Assembly: GCA_030706685.1 (NCBI GenBank)
Contig: JAUZOA010000002.1
Location: 62,001-126,000, forward strand
DNA length: 64,000 bases
DNA from: Bacteroidota bacterium
GTDB taxonomy: Bacteria > Bacteroidota > Bacteroidia > Chitinophagales > Chitinophagaceae
Reading direction: 5' to 3'
Below, one piece after another: positions 17,832 to 26,608 of this stretch. The notes under the pieces are model-generated. The model saw only the letters and a program-made list of their open reading frames with translations. It was not told the DNA's origin and ran no database searches. The translations under genes and the position numbers were made by a program. Positions within the stretch are counted from its first letter, which is position 1. Each line of letters starts with the position of its first letter.

Positions 17832-19121
17832 TTACCACTGTATCTTTTTTGAAAAATGCATAATAACGCCAAGGGTCAGGAAAAGACCAATGCTTCCAAG
17901 CAGCAGGGAATAATCCTGCAACTGCAGAATGGTAAAGACGTATGAATACATCAGCACGAGTATCACTGACAATACAGAGGTAAGTCTTGAAGATTGTAAA
18001 ATACCTTTCACAAACCATCCGATGAGGCCTACCGTTGCAATGGAGGCAATAACATAAGCAATATTAAATCCCGTATATTCTGAAAAGGATAAGAGTAAGG
18101 TATAAAAAAGTATTAATCCAAGCCCGATCAGTGCATACTGAAAGGGGTGTACCGATTTTTTATTGACCGTCTCAATGATAAAAAATGCAGCAAACGTCAG
18201 CAGGATACAAAGAATAGCGTATTTGACTGACCGCATAGTTTTTTGGTAGCCGCTCACAGGAATAAAAAGATCAGCACCAAAAGAAGAGGATTGCAGGTTA
18301 TACGAATCTTCTTTCCAGGCTTGTGGAAAATTGCGCGTATGCGCAAAGTTTTTCCAGGTTGCTACAAACCCGCTATCGCTGATACGATGATCAGGCAATT
18401 GGCCTCCTGTAAAACTGGGATCAGGCCAGTCAGAAGTGAGCGTTGCCGTTGTCTCTTTTCCCAACGGGGTAAACAATAGTTGCTCCGATCCATTGATGCT
18501 GATATCAGATGAAAAGCTGATCTCTTTATCTGCGCTGACGGTTACCGGTGCAGCAAAAGCATCATGCATTTCTGCGTTATTAACCGTGGAAGGGGTTAAT
18601 GTAACCGTTGAATCGTTCCACTTTAGCTTGATTTCTTCGTTTAAGCCTCTCACGTCGGACAACGCTACACATACATAAGCTTCTGCCCACAAAACATTGG
18701 CCCTGTCAATTTTTAATTGCTCCAGCGGGAGTCCATTAAATTTTCCACTGATTTTAATATCGGAAGAATAAAGCATCACCTGGTAAATACCCCGGTAACG
18801 TTTTTCCGGCTTTACAACAGATTGGATGTTTAGTTGGTCAGGTAATATGTACGCAAATTTTTTGATAGTTGTTGCCTGGTTGCTACTTCCTTGCGGGGTT
18901 TCGTTGTAAGGCAATACCAATACCGGGCCGGTAATAATTTGCCGGCCTGCCCACTTGCTGCTAACCTCCGTGTAGGCTTCTTTTTGTCTTTCTTCCCGTT
19001 CCTTGATAAGATTTTGAACAAAATAGGCCGGGACCAGGAGTACGAGTACCAGCGCGCCAATCAACAAGCCCTTGATAAGCAATTTGCTTTTTTGCCAGAC
19101 ATTTGTTGCAATTGTTTCCAT
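17832..19121 (-). CDS. creD: CreD family inner-membrane protein
   Basis: 429 residues with the CreD layout: one N-terminal membrane helix (about 14-37), a large periplasmic domain beginning SSKWAGRQIITGPVLVLPY, and a C-terminal bundle of about six helices from residue 290 (YAILCILLTFAAFFII, HPFQYALIGLGLILFYTLLL). CreD is linked to envelope integrity and beta-lactam response in Proteobacteria; its biochemical role is unknown. In Bacteroidota it is often found near a small winged-helix regulator, and one lies about 3.8 kb upstream on the same strand (22901-23200). It is the last gene of the minus-strand block. Confidence 0.92.
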   Translation of the reverse strand: METIATNVWQKSKLLIKGLLIGALVLVLLVPAYFVQNLIKEREERQKEAYTEVSSKWAGRQIITGPVLVLPYNETPQGSSNQATTIKKFAYILPDQLNIQSVVKPEKRYRGIYQVMLYSSDIKISGKFNGLPLEQLKIDRANVLWAEAYVCVALSDVRGLNEEIKLKWNDSTVTLTPSTVNNAEMHDAFAAPVTVSADKEISFSSDISINGSEQLLFTPLGKETTATLTSDWPDPSFTGGQLPDHRISDSGFVATWKNFAHTRNFPQAWKEDSYNLQSSSFGADLFIPVSGYQKTMRSVKYAILCILLTFAAFFIIETVNKKSVHPFQYALIGLGLILFYTLLLSFSEYTGFNIAYVIASIATVGLIGWFVKGILQSSRLTSVLSVILVLMYSYVFTILQLQDYSLLLGSIGLFLTLGVIMHFSKKIQW

Positions 19122-19138
19122 TCTTTATAGATTTTAAT

Positions 19139-19828
19139 TTATTTATTGTGGTGGCTAAAATTTTCAGCCAATTTTTTTATAGTGATATAGAATAACGTCA
19201 TAAATACGGCATAACACAATATCATTCCCCATTCCATTTTATTATCGAATGGGTGAAGCAGCATGGAAGCAATTTCATCAAACAGGGAAAAGGGGCGTGT
19301 AATGATATCCCAGCTATTATACCGGAGAAACCGGCCCAGGTACATCCCGTAAGCATTCATCCACATCACGGCAAAAATCGTGAATACTGAAAAGGTCCTG
19401 CCGCTGATCGCATAAAGTATTGTTTCAATCTTCCGGAGTGAAGCAATACCGAATACGAGGCCATTCCATGCAAAAGATAAGAGCAGCAAAAGGTCAAACC
19501 AGTTTGGCGCCGAGTGAATATCCCTGAGGTGAAAAAAATCCGTGACTATATAAAAAGCGTTAGGGATAAATAAAAGCCAGGAACAAAGTGAAAAAACCAG
19601 TATCCATTTATTTTTAATGACGGGTGGGTTACTGGAAAGCCCCCAGCTGATCGCATAAGGAACGAAAGCCAGAAAAAGGTTCCACAACAAGAAAACGTAA
19701 GTTATATGCCCGGTAACGATTACCCGTGAGCATAACAGCATATAACTGAAAGTGCAGGAGGCTATCAGCCACTGATGAAATGTAAGCGGAAACGAAGAAT
19801 AATCTTTAGACCCGGATAAATACGTCAT
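19139..19828 (-). CDS. DUF1361 membrane protein
   Basis: 229 residues with about seven transmembrane segments. The family signature is visible: WNLFLAFVPYAISW (about 50-63), LLFIPNAFYIVTDFFHL (about 85-101) and WFDLLLLLSFAWNGLVFG. Function is unknown for the whole family. It ends 17 bases before creD and starts directly next to the DgkA-like gene (stop and start abut), so it is almost certainly co-transcribed with both. Confidence 0.88.
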   Translation of the reverse strand: MTYLSGSKDYSSFPLTFHQWLIASCTFSYMLLCSRVIVTGHITYVFLLWNLFLAFVPYAISWGLSSNPPVIKNKWILVFSLCSWLLFIPNAFYIVTDFFHLRDIHSAPNWFDLLLLLSFAWNGLVFGIASLRKIETILYAISGRTFSVFTIFAVMWMNAYGMYLGRFLRYNSWDIITRPFSLFDEIASMLLHPFDNKMEWGMILCYAVFMTLFYITIKKLAENFSHHNK

Positions 19829-20197
19829 CTAAAATATTTTAGGAATAAAAACAAGTATCCCGGTAATAAGCGCGATCAATGCCGCTACTAATACTGCACC
19901 CGCCGCCATATCCTTTATCCTCTTTACCTCCGGGTGCCGTTCGGGTATAATAAGATCCATAATCTGCTCAATTACTGTATTAAGAATTTCAGTAACCCAG
20001 ACAAGTCCGGTAACAATAACAAGCAAAATGATTTCAGTACGGGGCAACCGAAACCACCATGCGGCAACAATTACTGTAACAGAAGCCGCCATATGTATCC
20101 ATGCATTGTGCTCCTTTCTGAAAAAGTTGCGGATGCCTTCCCAGGCAAACCGAAAACTGGCTGCCCTGTCCCGAAAAGAAAAAGGTTTTTTTTTCAT
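19829..20197 (-). CDS. dgkA: Diacylglycerol/undecaprenol kinase (DgkA family)
   Basis: 122-residue small membrane kinase that phosphorylates a lipid alcohol, either diacylglycerol or undecaprenol, with ATP at the inner membrane. Family marks seen: FRFAWEGIRNFFRKEHNAWIH, the catalytic segment VTEILNTVIEQIMDLI (E-x-x-N-T-x-I-E) and IKDMAAGAVLVAA. Three transmembrane helices follow the amphipathic N-terminus. The Gram-positive-like sequence suggests undecaprenol kinase activity, feeding carrier lipid for wall and polysaccharide synthesis (inference). It abuts the DUF1361 gene. Confidence 0.92.
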   Translation of the reverse strand: MKKKPFSFRDRAASFRFAWEGIRNFFRKEHNAWIHMAASVTVIVAAWWFRLPRTEIILLVIVTGLVWVTEILNTVIEQIMDLIIPERHPEVKRIKDMAAGAVLVAALIALITGILVFIPKIF

Positions 20198-20251
20198 GTT
20201 TAATCAGTTTTTTGAGATCGCACGGGTTATTTTACACCGAAAATCTAAATG

Positions 20252-21658
20252 CTATGCAATCGCAGGAAAGGGGGATCGCCCCGCATCCTGTTCATTGCCA
20301 ATATCTACTTTTGATAAGATGGCTTCCAGTAACGGTAGCATTTTATTCAGGCCTTTTGTCTTGATCATAAAATTCCAGAGGGGTTCAAACTTTTTCCAGC
20401 CTCCTGCATACGCGAAATGCTTGACAGCATGTTTCAGTTTATCATGCTGCCAGCTTGCTTTCCGGATATTTGACCAGCTATAGAATGAACGGTACGCCCA
20501 GTCATAGCCCAGTTGTAATTCTTCCGCCGATAAGCCTTTTGTTTTGTACACTACATGACGGGTATCGTATAAATCCCAGTCTTCGTGCAGTATCCTCCCC
20601 TGCTGCTTCATCGCCTGGTAAAGTCTTGTTCCGGGATAAGGAGTTAGAATATGATAAGTGGAGGTAGTCAACCCATTCCTTACTCCCCAATCGACGGTTC
20701 TTTTAAAAACATCTTTATCGTCATCATCTAACCCAAAAACAAAACTTCCATTGATCATAATACCCAATGAATGCAACCGACTGATCGCATCCTCATAATT
20801 TTTGCCGATGTTTTGTTTTTTGTTGCTTTGCAGCAGGTTGTCATCACTTAATGTTTCAAATCCCATAAACATACTTCGTAACCCGGCTTCAGCGGCTTTT
20901 TCTATCAAATCACTTCGTAAAACCGCATCAATGGTTGAAGCTCCCTGGAAGACACGATTCATACCTTTCATACCTTCAAATAAAGCGGTGGCGAATTTTG
21001 AGTTACCTAATAAATGATCATCCAGGAAATAGAGATGCCTGCCGGGTAAGCGATCAATTTCACGTAAAGCCGCATCTACCCGCTGAGTATAAAATGATTT
21101 GCCTCCTTCAAAAAAAGCATCTTTATAACAAAAATCGCAATGATGAGGGCAGCCTCTTGAAACGACTATTGAATTCGGAACCAGGTATAGATTACGTTTT
21201 ATTAAATCCCGGCGAACAGGAGGAATATTTTTAATATCTCTTTCTGTGTTTTGATAGATTCGCCTTGTAGTTTTTCTTTTAAAATCCGACAGGAATTGCG
21301 GAAAGATATCTTCTCCCGGCCCAATAAAAATGCTGTCCGCGTGAGGTAATGCTTCATCCGGGACTGAGCTGACATGCAAACCGCCCAGGCATACATACAC
21401 CCCTTTTTTCCTGTAATGATCAGCTAATAAATAAGCACGAAAAGCATTCGTAATATAGACCTGTATGACAACTATATCAGGGCGATCATAGGTAGTTAAT
21501 TGTTCCACATGTTCGTCTTGCAGATCAATTTCATCATCTGGAGAGCAATAAGCAGCCAGCGTTGCCAATCCCAATGGAGGAAACAAAGAATATTTTATGG
21601 GCCTCCAGTAAGGACTTTTGGCTTCCATTAAAGCCGGGAGAATCATTTTAATTTTCAT
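20252..21658 (-). CDS. B12-binding radical SAM protein
   Basis: 468 residues. N-terminal B12-binding-like Rossmann domain (FPPLGLATLAAYCS, GGLHVSSVPDEAL), then a radical SAM core with CPHHCDFC near residues 169-176 (CxxxCxxC binding the [4Fe-4S] cluster), GFETLSDDNLLQSNKKQN and TPYPGTRLYQAM, typical of the P-methylase/BchE-like class. Such enzymes methylate or rearrange unreactive carbons; the substrate cannot be read from the sequence. Given its neighbours (lipid kinase, CreD, DUF1361) a membrane lipid or carotenoid-like substrate is possible, which is inference only. It starts 97 bases downstream of the sensor-like gene. Confidence 0.9.
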   Translation of the reverse strand: MKIKMILPALMEAKSPYWRPIKYSLFPPLGLATLAAYCSPDDEIDLQDEHVEQLTTYDRPDIVVIQVYITNAFRAYLLADHYRKKGVYVCLGGLHVSSVPDEALPHADSIFIGPGEDIFPQFLSDFKRKTTRRIYQNTERDIKNIPPVRRDLIKRNLYLVPNSIVVSRGCPHHCDFCYKDAFFEGGKSFYTQRVDAALREIDRLPGRHLYFLDDHLLGNSKFATALFEGMKGMNRVFQGASTIDAVLRSDLIEKAAEAGLRSMFMGFETLSDDNLLQSNKKQNIGKNYEDAISRLHSLGIMINGSFVFGLDDDDKDVFKRTVDWGVRNGLTTSTYHILTPYPGTRLYQAMKQQGRILHEDWDLYDTRHVVYKTKGLSAEELQLGYDWAYRSFYSWSNIRKASWQHDKLKHAVKHFAYAGGWKKFEPLWNFMIKTKGLNKMLPLLEAILSKVDIGNEQDAGRSPFPAIA

Positions 21659-21754
21659 ACAGTTATTTCCTGGATAATAAATTTTCCCTGTTATTTCCTT
21701 TCGTTTTATGCATTGCCTCCTGCTATTTTTTCATAAAATATCCGGACATGAATT

Positions 21755-22324
21755 TTATGGCAGATATCCCGGGAGAGTCCGGCTTTTAAAAAAGTTGATC
21801 AGCCAATGAAGCATAATAACTCCCATACACAGCAACCAGCTTATGAAAGCCATCCACAAAAGGTTTTGTTCACGCTTTTCAATTTCATTTAATGAGCGGC
21901 CCACTGCCACAAATGAGTAAGCCGGTGATGATAATGGTTTGAGAACTACTGCCATCCGAACACTCCTCTCCGGCTGCCACGTAAATACATTTTCCCCATT
22001 GGTCTTTGCAAAATCAAATACACCTTTGGGCAAATGAGGCATTTTCCCGTTTAATACTCCTGTACTCATAACAGGCTCACCGCGGCTGTCGAACAGAGTG
22101 CTGAATACGGAAAGACTTTGAGATATCTCAACCGTATCCGTATTGAACCATTTGCCGGCAGTTCCTGCCTGCTTCACTTTGTTGCTGATATCCATGGCTA
22201 CCTGTAATTGAGGGTCATTGGCGCCGGAACGGTGAGCTTGCTGAACAGATGCATAAATAAGCCCGGCCAGGATGGTAACAATCGCTGCAGCAGCCAGGTG
22301 GGTTAAAAGATTTGCTTTTTTCAT
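21755..22324 (-). CDS. Two-helix membrane protein with sensor-like external domain
   Basis: 189 residues: membrane helix 8-28, an extracytoplasmic domain about 30-150, and a second helix about 153-176 followed by a short tail. The external domain has the layout of sensor-kinase input domains (LFDSRGEPVMSTGVL, ENVFTWQPE, and FVAVGRSLNEIEKRE just before helix 2), but no HAMP, kinase or cyclase domain follows. It lies 17 bases after the four-helix membrane gene and probably shares its operator at 22869. Function unknown. Confidence 0.65.
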   Translation of the reverse strand: MKKANLLTHLAAAAIVTILAGLIYASVQQAHRSGANDPQLQVAMDISNKVKQAGTAGKWFNTDTVEISQSLSVFSTLFDSRGEPVMSTGVLNGKMPHLPKGVFDFAKTNGENVFTWQPERSVRMAVVLKPLSSPAYSFVAVGRSLNEIEKREQNLLWMAFISWLLCMGVIMLHWLINFFKSRTLPGYLP

Positions 22325-22341
22325 TTATTAATTTTTGAGAT

Positions 22342-22857
22342 TTATACTACAAGAGTATTGATCACACTATCCGTTTCGGGGTCTTCCTTTGTATTTATCC
22401 TGCTGAGCCTATTTATCTTTTTCAGGCAAATGCCAAGAGGTATGATTCCCACCAGGCCAAATGAACAATCAATCATCCGCCACCAAAAGGGTATGCCCCG
22501 GAAATAACCGGCCACTAAAGCAAAAGGAATAACCAGCGCGCAGGAGATCATACCAAATTCAATTACCCATTTATTACGAAGGGGATCACGCAGGGGCCCA
22601 ATAAAAAGGATAGCCAGAATAAAATGCGCGAACGCAAGCCAGTCGAATCCATAAGCGATAAAGGGATAATCCTTATTGGTGTTGGCGACGCCGAGATAAA
22701 TCCTTTCCATCCATTCACCCATTGGAGTGACCGGCGGAAAACAGCGACTGAGAAATAATAATTCTGATTCAGCAGGCATAGCTGTCAGCCCGCTGAAAAA
22801 AAGAATGATCATAAAGAAGATGATCCAGCGCCTGATGATGATGATTTGTTTTCTCAT
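22342..22857 (-). CDS. Four-helix membrane protein, unknown function
   Basis: 171 residues from the ATG at 22857 (MRKQIIIIRRW). A TTG start further upstream is rejected because it would lie inside the operator. Predicted membrane helices at about 10-26, 72-88, 100-118 and 131-146; the loop after helix 1 contains two Pro-rich stretches. I do not recognise the family. It is the first gene of a transcription unit controlled by the palindrome 12 bases upstream and is followed by the sensor-like protein. Confidence 0.65.
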   Translation of the reverse strand: MRKQIIIIRRWIIFFMIILFFSGLTAMPAESELLFLSRCFPPVTPMGEWMERIYLGVANTNKDYPFIAYGFDWLAFAHFILAILFIGPLRDPLRNKWVIEFGMISCALVIPFALVAGYFRGIPFWWRMIDCSFGLVGIIPLGICLKKINRLSRINTKEDPETDSVINTLVV

Positions 22858-22868
22858 ATTAGAAAGTG

Positions 22869-22883
22869 CTTTGTAATTCAAAG
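22869..22883. promoter_or_regulatory. Operator 2 of the winged-helix regulator (putative)
   Basis: CTTTGTAATTCAAAG, an inverted repeat with 6 of 7 arm bases matching around a central A. It differs by one base from the palindrome at 23896. It lies just upstream of the four-helix protein and 18 bases after the regulator gene. Confidence 0.65.
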
Positions 22884-22900
22884 TATAAATTCAAAAAAAA

Positions 22901-23200
22901 TTACTTTACCCCCTTGATCATATTTTCCAATGCTGTGATATGATCTGTAAATGCTTTTTCGCCGGTTTTTGTCACAGAATAAGTGGTATTTGTCTTTCTC
23001 CCGATAAACCCTTTGTGAACTTTTATATAGCCGTTCTCTTCCAAACTTACCAGGTGCGTGGCCAAATTACCGTCCGTCACTTCAAGCATCTGTTTCAGGT
23101 CATTGAAGCTGATCTCATCATTGACAATGAGGATACTCATTACCCCGAGACGGATGCGGTTATCAAAAACCTTATTTAAGCCTGTTATCGGATTCTTCAT
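22901..23200 (-). CDS. Winged-helix transcriptional regulator
   Basis: 99 residues, a single winged-helix domain of the small ArsR/MarR-like type common in Bacteroidota: VFDNRIRLGVMSILIVND, then SFNDLKQMLEVTDGNLATHL (recognition helix) and wing YIKVHKGFIGRKTNTTYSVT. No ligand- or metal-binding cysteines, so the signal is not obvious. It starts 3 bases after the upstream membrane-protein gene, so the two are translationally linked. Its likely targets are the two near-identical palindromes at 22869 and 23895, giving autoregulation plus control of the next unit (inference from position and symmetry). Confidence 0.88.
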   Translation of the reverse strand: MKNPITGLNKVFDNRIRLGVMSILIVNDEISFNDLKQMLEVTDGNLATHLVSLEENGYIKVHKGFIGRKTNTTYSVTKTGEKAFTDHITALENMIKGVK

Positions 23201-23203
23201 ACC

Positions 23204-23887
23204 CTATCCTCTTTTTTCATCAAACGATTTATTAAACAATCCGCTATTCCTTTCATATTTCCACCACATAATAACGCCGTAAATGATATGTAATGCTCCA
23301 AAACCAAGTGCCCAGAAATATAAACCATACCCCACCCATTGCATATTGATCAGACCCGCCACAATTTCACAATAACCAAGATACCGGATGTCTGTTAATG
23401 TATACTTACTGGCATTTACCAGGGCCAGGCCGTAAAAAATAAGACAGGCGGGAGATATAAAACGCCAGTCGCTGTATTGAAGCATTCCCAGGATAAAAAC
23501 TCCCCCGGCAACCAACGGAATGATCATATTCCAGAATAAACGCCTTGACGTGTGATTCCATAGTGAGATACCTTGCTTGCTTGATTTCTTCCAGGTAAAA
23601 TAAAAAGCGGATAGAAACGCTGCAGCAAATACTGCCGCAGCCAAACCTATTAATTGGATTTTAAGTTTTATAAATTCATGTTCGTCCCAGTTCCCAAGTT
23701 CATTGTAACGGAAATAATAGTTTTTAAAAATAAAATAGCGGGCTATCCCTGCCCCGGCGAGAGCAAAAAAGCCGGCTGCTACACCGCTCAGGCCGCTTAA
23801 TGAAATAAAGCGGCTGGATCTTTCCATCATCAGCCGGATGTCTTTAACCTCCTGGAGAGTGTCTTGTTGTTGGTTTTGTTCACTCAT
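23204..23887 (-). CDS. Six-helix membrane protein co-encoded with the regulator
   Basis: 227 residues from the ATG at 23887; a TTG start 21 bases upstream would overlap the operator and is rejected. The N-terminus is polar (LQEVKDIRLMMERSSRFISL) and is followed by about six helices (28-50, 76-98, 117-136, 143-160, 169-185, 187-208). Similar membrane proteins are often paired with small winged-helix regulators in Bacteroidota, and the Met/Gln-rich cytosolic N-terminus could contact the regulator (inference). First gene of the unit; operator 1 lies 8 bases upstream. Confidence 0.75.
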   Translation of the reverse strand: MSEQNQQQDTLQEVKDIRLMMERSSRFISLSGLSGVAAGFFALAGAGIARYFIFKNYYFRYNELGNWDEHEFIKLKIQLIGLAAAVFAAAFLSAFYFTWKKSSKQGISLWNHTSRRLFWNMIIPLVAGGVFILGMLQYSDWRFISPACLIFYGLALVNASKYTLTDIRYLGYCEIVAGLINMQWVGYGLYFWALGFGALHIIYGVIMWWKYERNSGLFNKSFDEKRG

Positions 23888-23894
23888 AAAAAGC

Positions 23895-23911
23895 ACTTTG
23901 TAATACAAAGT
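23895..23911. promoter_or_regulatory. Operator 1 of the winged-helix regulator (putative)
   Basis: ACTTTGTAATACAAAGT is a perfect inverted repeat with 8-bp arms around one central base, placed directly upstream of the membrane-protein/regulator pair. A near-copy occurs at 22869-22883. Confidence 0.7.
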
Positions 23912-24002
23912 AAATAGAAGGTTTTGAGATTTCCAAATGATTTCTGTTTTCCACTTTGCTAAAAAACTGTCAAATTGCTTACAGAAAACTGATTATCTGC
24001 CG

Positions 24003-24010
24003 TAGATTTG
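24003..24010 (+). promoter_or_regulatory. Putative -7 box of the DUF5686 gene
   Basis: TAGATTTG matches TAnnTTTG and ends 14 bases before the ATG. A TTG at 23975 is a possible but distant -33 element. Confidence 0.55.
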
Positions 24011-24024
24011 TTTATTTGAATCCA

Positions 24025-26499
24025 ATGAAAGCCTTTTTCTTCCTTTTTTTCTCCCTGCTCCTGAGTTTTTTTGTGCTTCCCGTATCGGCTCAAAAAAGAA
24101 TATCCGGCATTGTAAGAGATGAACATAGTGAAGAGGGTGTACCTTTTGCCTCTGTCCAGTTTAAAAACACAACCATCGGCGGGCTTACCGATTCTTCCGG
24201 CTTTTTTTCTTTTTACCTGGATAAATGGCCTTCCGATACAATAGAAATTTCCTGTGTCGGTTACCAGCCCTACCTGTTTATTGTCAATAAAAACAAGGAC
24301 ACGGCATTTGTCACCATCCTGCTGGAAAGAGGAACCTTTAATGAAGGTGTACAGGTAAAAGCCAAAGTAAACAAAGGGCTTCTGGTATGGCGAAGAATCG
24401 TTCAGCATAAACCGCAGAATAACCGGTACCGCTTCGATAATTTCTCCTATGAACTATATAACAAACTGGAGGTAGATATCAAGAACTTTAATTTCAAACG
24501 TATCGCGAAATTTAAACCTTTCAGGCCCGTCGGAGATATCATTAATCAAAACATAGACTCTTTCCAGGGAGCAAAATACCTTCCCACCTATCTTACCGAA
24601 GCCATCTCTGACTATTATTATCAAAAGGATCCTAAAAAACGAAGAGAAATAATAAAAGCAGCGAATACCAATGGTGTAAAAAATGAAAGCATTATCAAAT
24701 ACCTGGGTGGTACGGACCAGGTGGTAAATGTTTATAATAATTTCATTGCGGTTTTCGACAGAGAATTTGTAAGCCCCGCCAGTGACAACGGTGATCTTTA
24801 CTATAACTACACGGTCGCTGACACCCAGCAAATGGGAAGCAACCGTTTTTACCACCTTGTATTTACACCCCGTCGTACCGGGACCAATACTTTCGAAGGT
24901 GATTGCTGGGTACACGCCGGTACATTTGCCATCCAGAAGATGAATCTCCGACTGGGAAAAGAAGCGAATGTCAACTTTCTTGAAACCCTGAGCCTGATAC
25001 AGGAATATACCCTTATTAATGACTCCGTCTGGTTTCTTTCTAAAGATAAGTTTGTGGCCGATCTTTCTCCTCTTGGGAAAGAAAGGCCGGGAATCATTGG
25101 ACGGAAAACAACTACATACAGAAACGTTGTCATTGATGACCCGTCTGTAACAGCGGAATTGGCAAAAAATAAAAAACTGGAAGAAATTATTGCGCTTCCC
25201 GGCGCGGATGAAAAAGATAAAACCTACTGGGAACAATCCCGGCATGAACCACTGAGCAAATCGGAGCAAGGTGTCATTCGCATGATTGACACCCTCGTGA
25301 ATGCCCCTGCGTTCCAGAAATTCACCAACAAGATAAATTTTATTGCAACAGGCTACCTGAATACCGGAAATTACCAGATCGGTCCCTGGTACAACTGGAT
25401 CACTTCTAACTCCTGGGAAGGATTTCGTATGCGGTTCGATCTTGGCACCAATAAACATTTTGATAAAAAATGGTGGTGGCATGGTTACCTGGCCTATGGT
25501 TTTGGCGATAAAAAATTAAAAGGACAGGGAGAAGTCTTTTTCCTGCCTAAGAAACATCCCCGGTTATATTTATACGGCTCTTACAGCAATGATCTTGATT
25601 TCGGGCAAAATTATTATGGCGAGGTAACACAGGATAATATATTTGCGTTGGCGCTTCGCAAGAAAAATATCCCGGTCAAGTTTATTAAGCTTAATGAAAA
25701 GCGTTTTGAATTTTTCAATGAAACACGTTCAGGCTTTTCCGCGCTACTGGCCGCTACTCACAAGACATATACCCCGTTGAAAAATCTTATTTCGAAAGAT
25801 TCATTTGTCATTACCAGCAGCGGCCTCCCGCTGGCTTCGGCAGAGATTTCGCTTCGTTTACGTTTTGCCTATCTTGAAAAATTTGTAGAGAATCAATTCT
25901 TCCGCACCAGTCTTGGCAGCCCCTACCCTATTGGAGAAGCAACCATTGCAAGAGGAATCGCCGGTGTTTTCAAAAGCAGTTATAATTATACCAAGATATC
26001 CGGCAGTGTTTCTGATTATATAAAGATCCCGCCCTTTGGCAATATTACTTATATGGTATACGGAGGAAAAACATTCGGTACATTACCTTATGTACTGTTG
26101 GATATCGCCCCCGGCAATGAATTGTATTATTACAACCAATACGCCTTTAACCTGATGAACCGTTATGAATTCATCCACGATCAATACGCAGGCATCAATT
26201 TCGAACATAACGTCGGCAACGGCCTGTTCCGGTTTTTCCCCAAATTAAAATTCCGGCAATTCTGGACAGCAAAAGTACTCTGGGGCAGTCTTTCAGAAAG
26301 TAACAGGGCCCTGAATTTTAAACAGGGCAATAATTTTCAAACATTAGACGGGAAAACTTACCTCGAAGTAGGGACAGGAATTGATAATATTTTACGTGTG
26401 TTACGGGTTGATTTTGTCTGGCGTCTTTTGCCAAGCACTTTGCCTAAATCCACTTCCGAGCATTTTGGCGTATTCGGAAGTTTCAGGCTGAGTTTTTAG
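24025..26499 (+). CDS. DUF5686 outer-membrane protein with carboxypeptidase-like domain
   Basis: 824 residues from the ATG at 24025, which places a clean signal peptide first (cleavage after VSA before QKRISG); the longer frame adds 23 non-signal residues and would start before the -7 box. Mature order: a carboxypeptidase regulatory-like (CarboxypepD_reg) beta-sandwich to about residue 105 (RISGIVRDEHSEEGVPFASV), then the DUF5686 region and a C-terminal beta-rich, barrel-like half ending FGSFRLSF with a terminal Phe typical of outer-membrane barrels. TonB-linked family relatives import or sense polymers, but no plug domain is seen here. Monocistronic; role unknown. Confidence 0.85.
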   Translation: MKAFFFLFFSLLLSFFVLPVSAQKRISGIVRDEHSEEGVPFASVQFKNTTIGGLTDSSGFFSFYLDKWPSDTIEISCVGYQPYLFIVNKNKDTAFVTILLERGTFNEGVQVKAKVNKGLLVWRRIVQHKPQNNRYRFDNFSYELYNKLEVDIKNFNFKRIAKFKPFRPVGDIINQNIDSFQGAKYLPTYLTEAISDYYYQKDPKKRREIIKAANTNGVKNESIIKYLGGTDQVVNVYNNFIAVFDREFVSPASDNGDLYYNYTVADTQQMGSNRFYHLVFTPRRTGTNTFEGDCWVHAGTFAIQKMNLRLGKEANVNFLETLSLIQEYTLINDSVWFLSKDKFVADLSPLGKERPGIIGRKTTTYRNVVIDDPSVTAELAKNKKLEEIIALPGADEKDKTYWEQSRHEPLSKSEQGVIRMIDTLVNAPAFQKFTNKINFIATGYLNTGNYQIGPWYNWITSNSWEGFRMRFDLGTNKHFDKKWWWHGYLAYGFGDKKLKGQGEVFFLPKKHPRLYLYGSYSNDLDFGQNYYGEVTQDNIFALALRKKNIPVKFIKLNEKRFEFFNETRSGFSALLAATHKTYTPLKNLISKDSFVITSSGLPLASAEISLRLRFAYLEKFVENQFFRTSLGSPYPIGEATIARGIAGVFKSSYNYTKISGSVSDYIKIPPFGNITYMVYGGKTFGTLPYVLLDIAPGNELYYYNQYAFNLMNRYEFIHDQYAGINFEHNVGNGLFRFFPKLKFRQFWTAKVLWGSLSESNRALNFKQGNNFQTLDGKTYLEVGTGIDNILRVLRVDFVWRLLPSTLPKSTSEHFGVFGSFRLSF

Positions 26500-26608
26500 C
26501 TCCGGGTCCGGAGATTCACTCCCTTCATTGTTTATTAACCTTGCAGAAACGGGGTTCTGGCCAGCATCAGATCTTTTTTGCTATCTTCCTTTCATAAACT
26601 AAGATCGC

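Noticed and set aside
17731-18018. 95-codon minus-strand frame overlapping creD 3-prime end
   Set aside because: It overlaps the terminator hairpin and creD in another frame; no signal or domain.
22879-22881. TTG as start of the four-helix membrane protein
   Set aside because: It would place translation start inside the operator palindrome; the ATG at 22857 fits better.
24454-25482. 342-codon open frame on the minus strand
   Set aside because: It lies entirely antisense to the DUF5686 gene, whose domains are clear. The Cys/His/Phe-rich translation is a by-product of that gene.
26500-26513. Palindrome CTCCGGGTCCGGAG after the DUF5686 gene
   Set aside because: The loop would be only two to four bases and no T-run follows, so I do not call a terminator.
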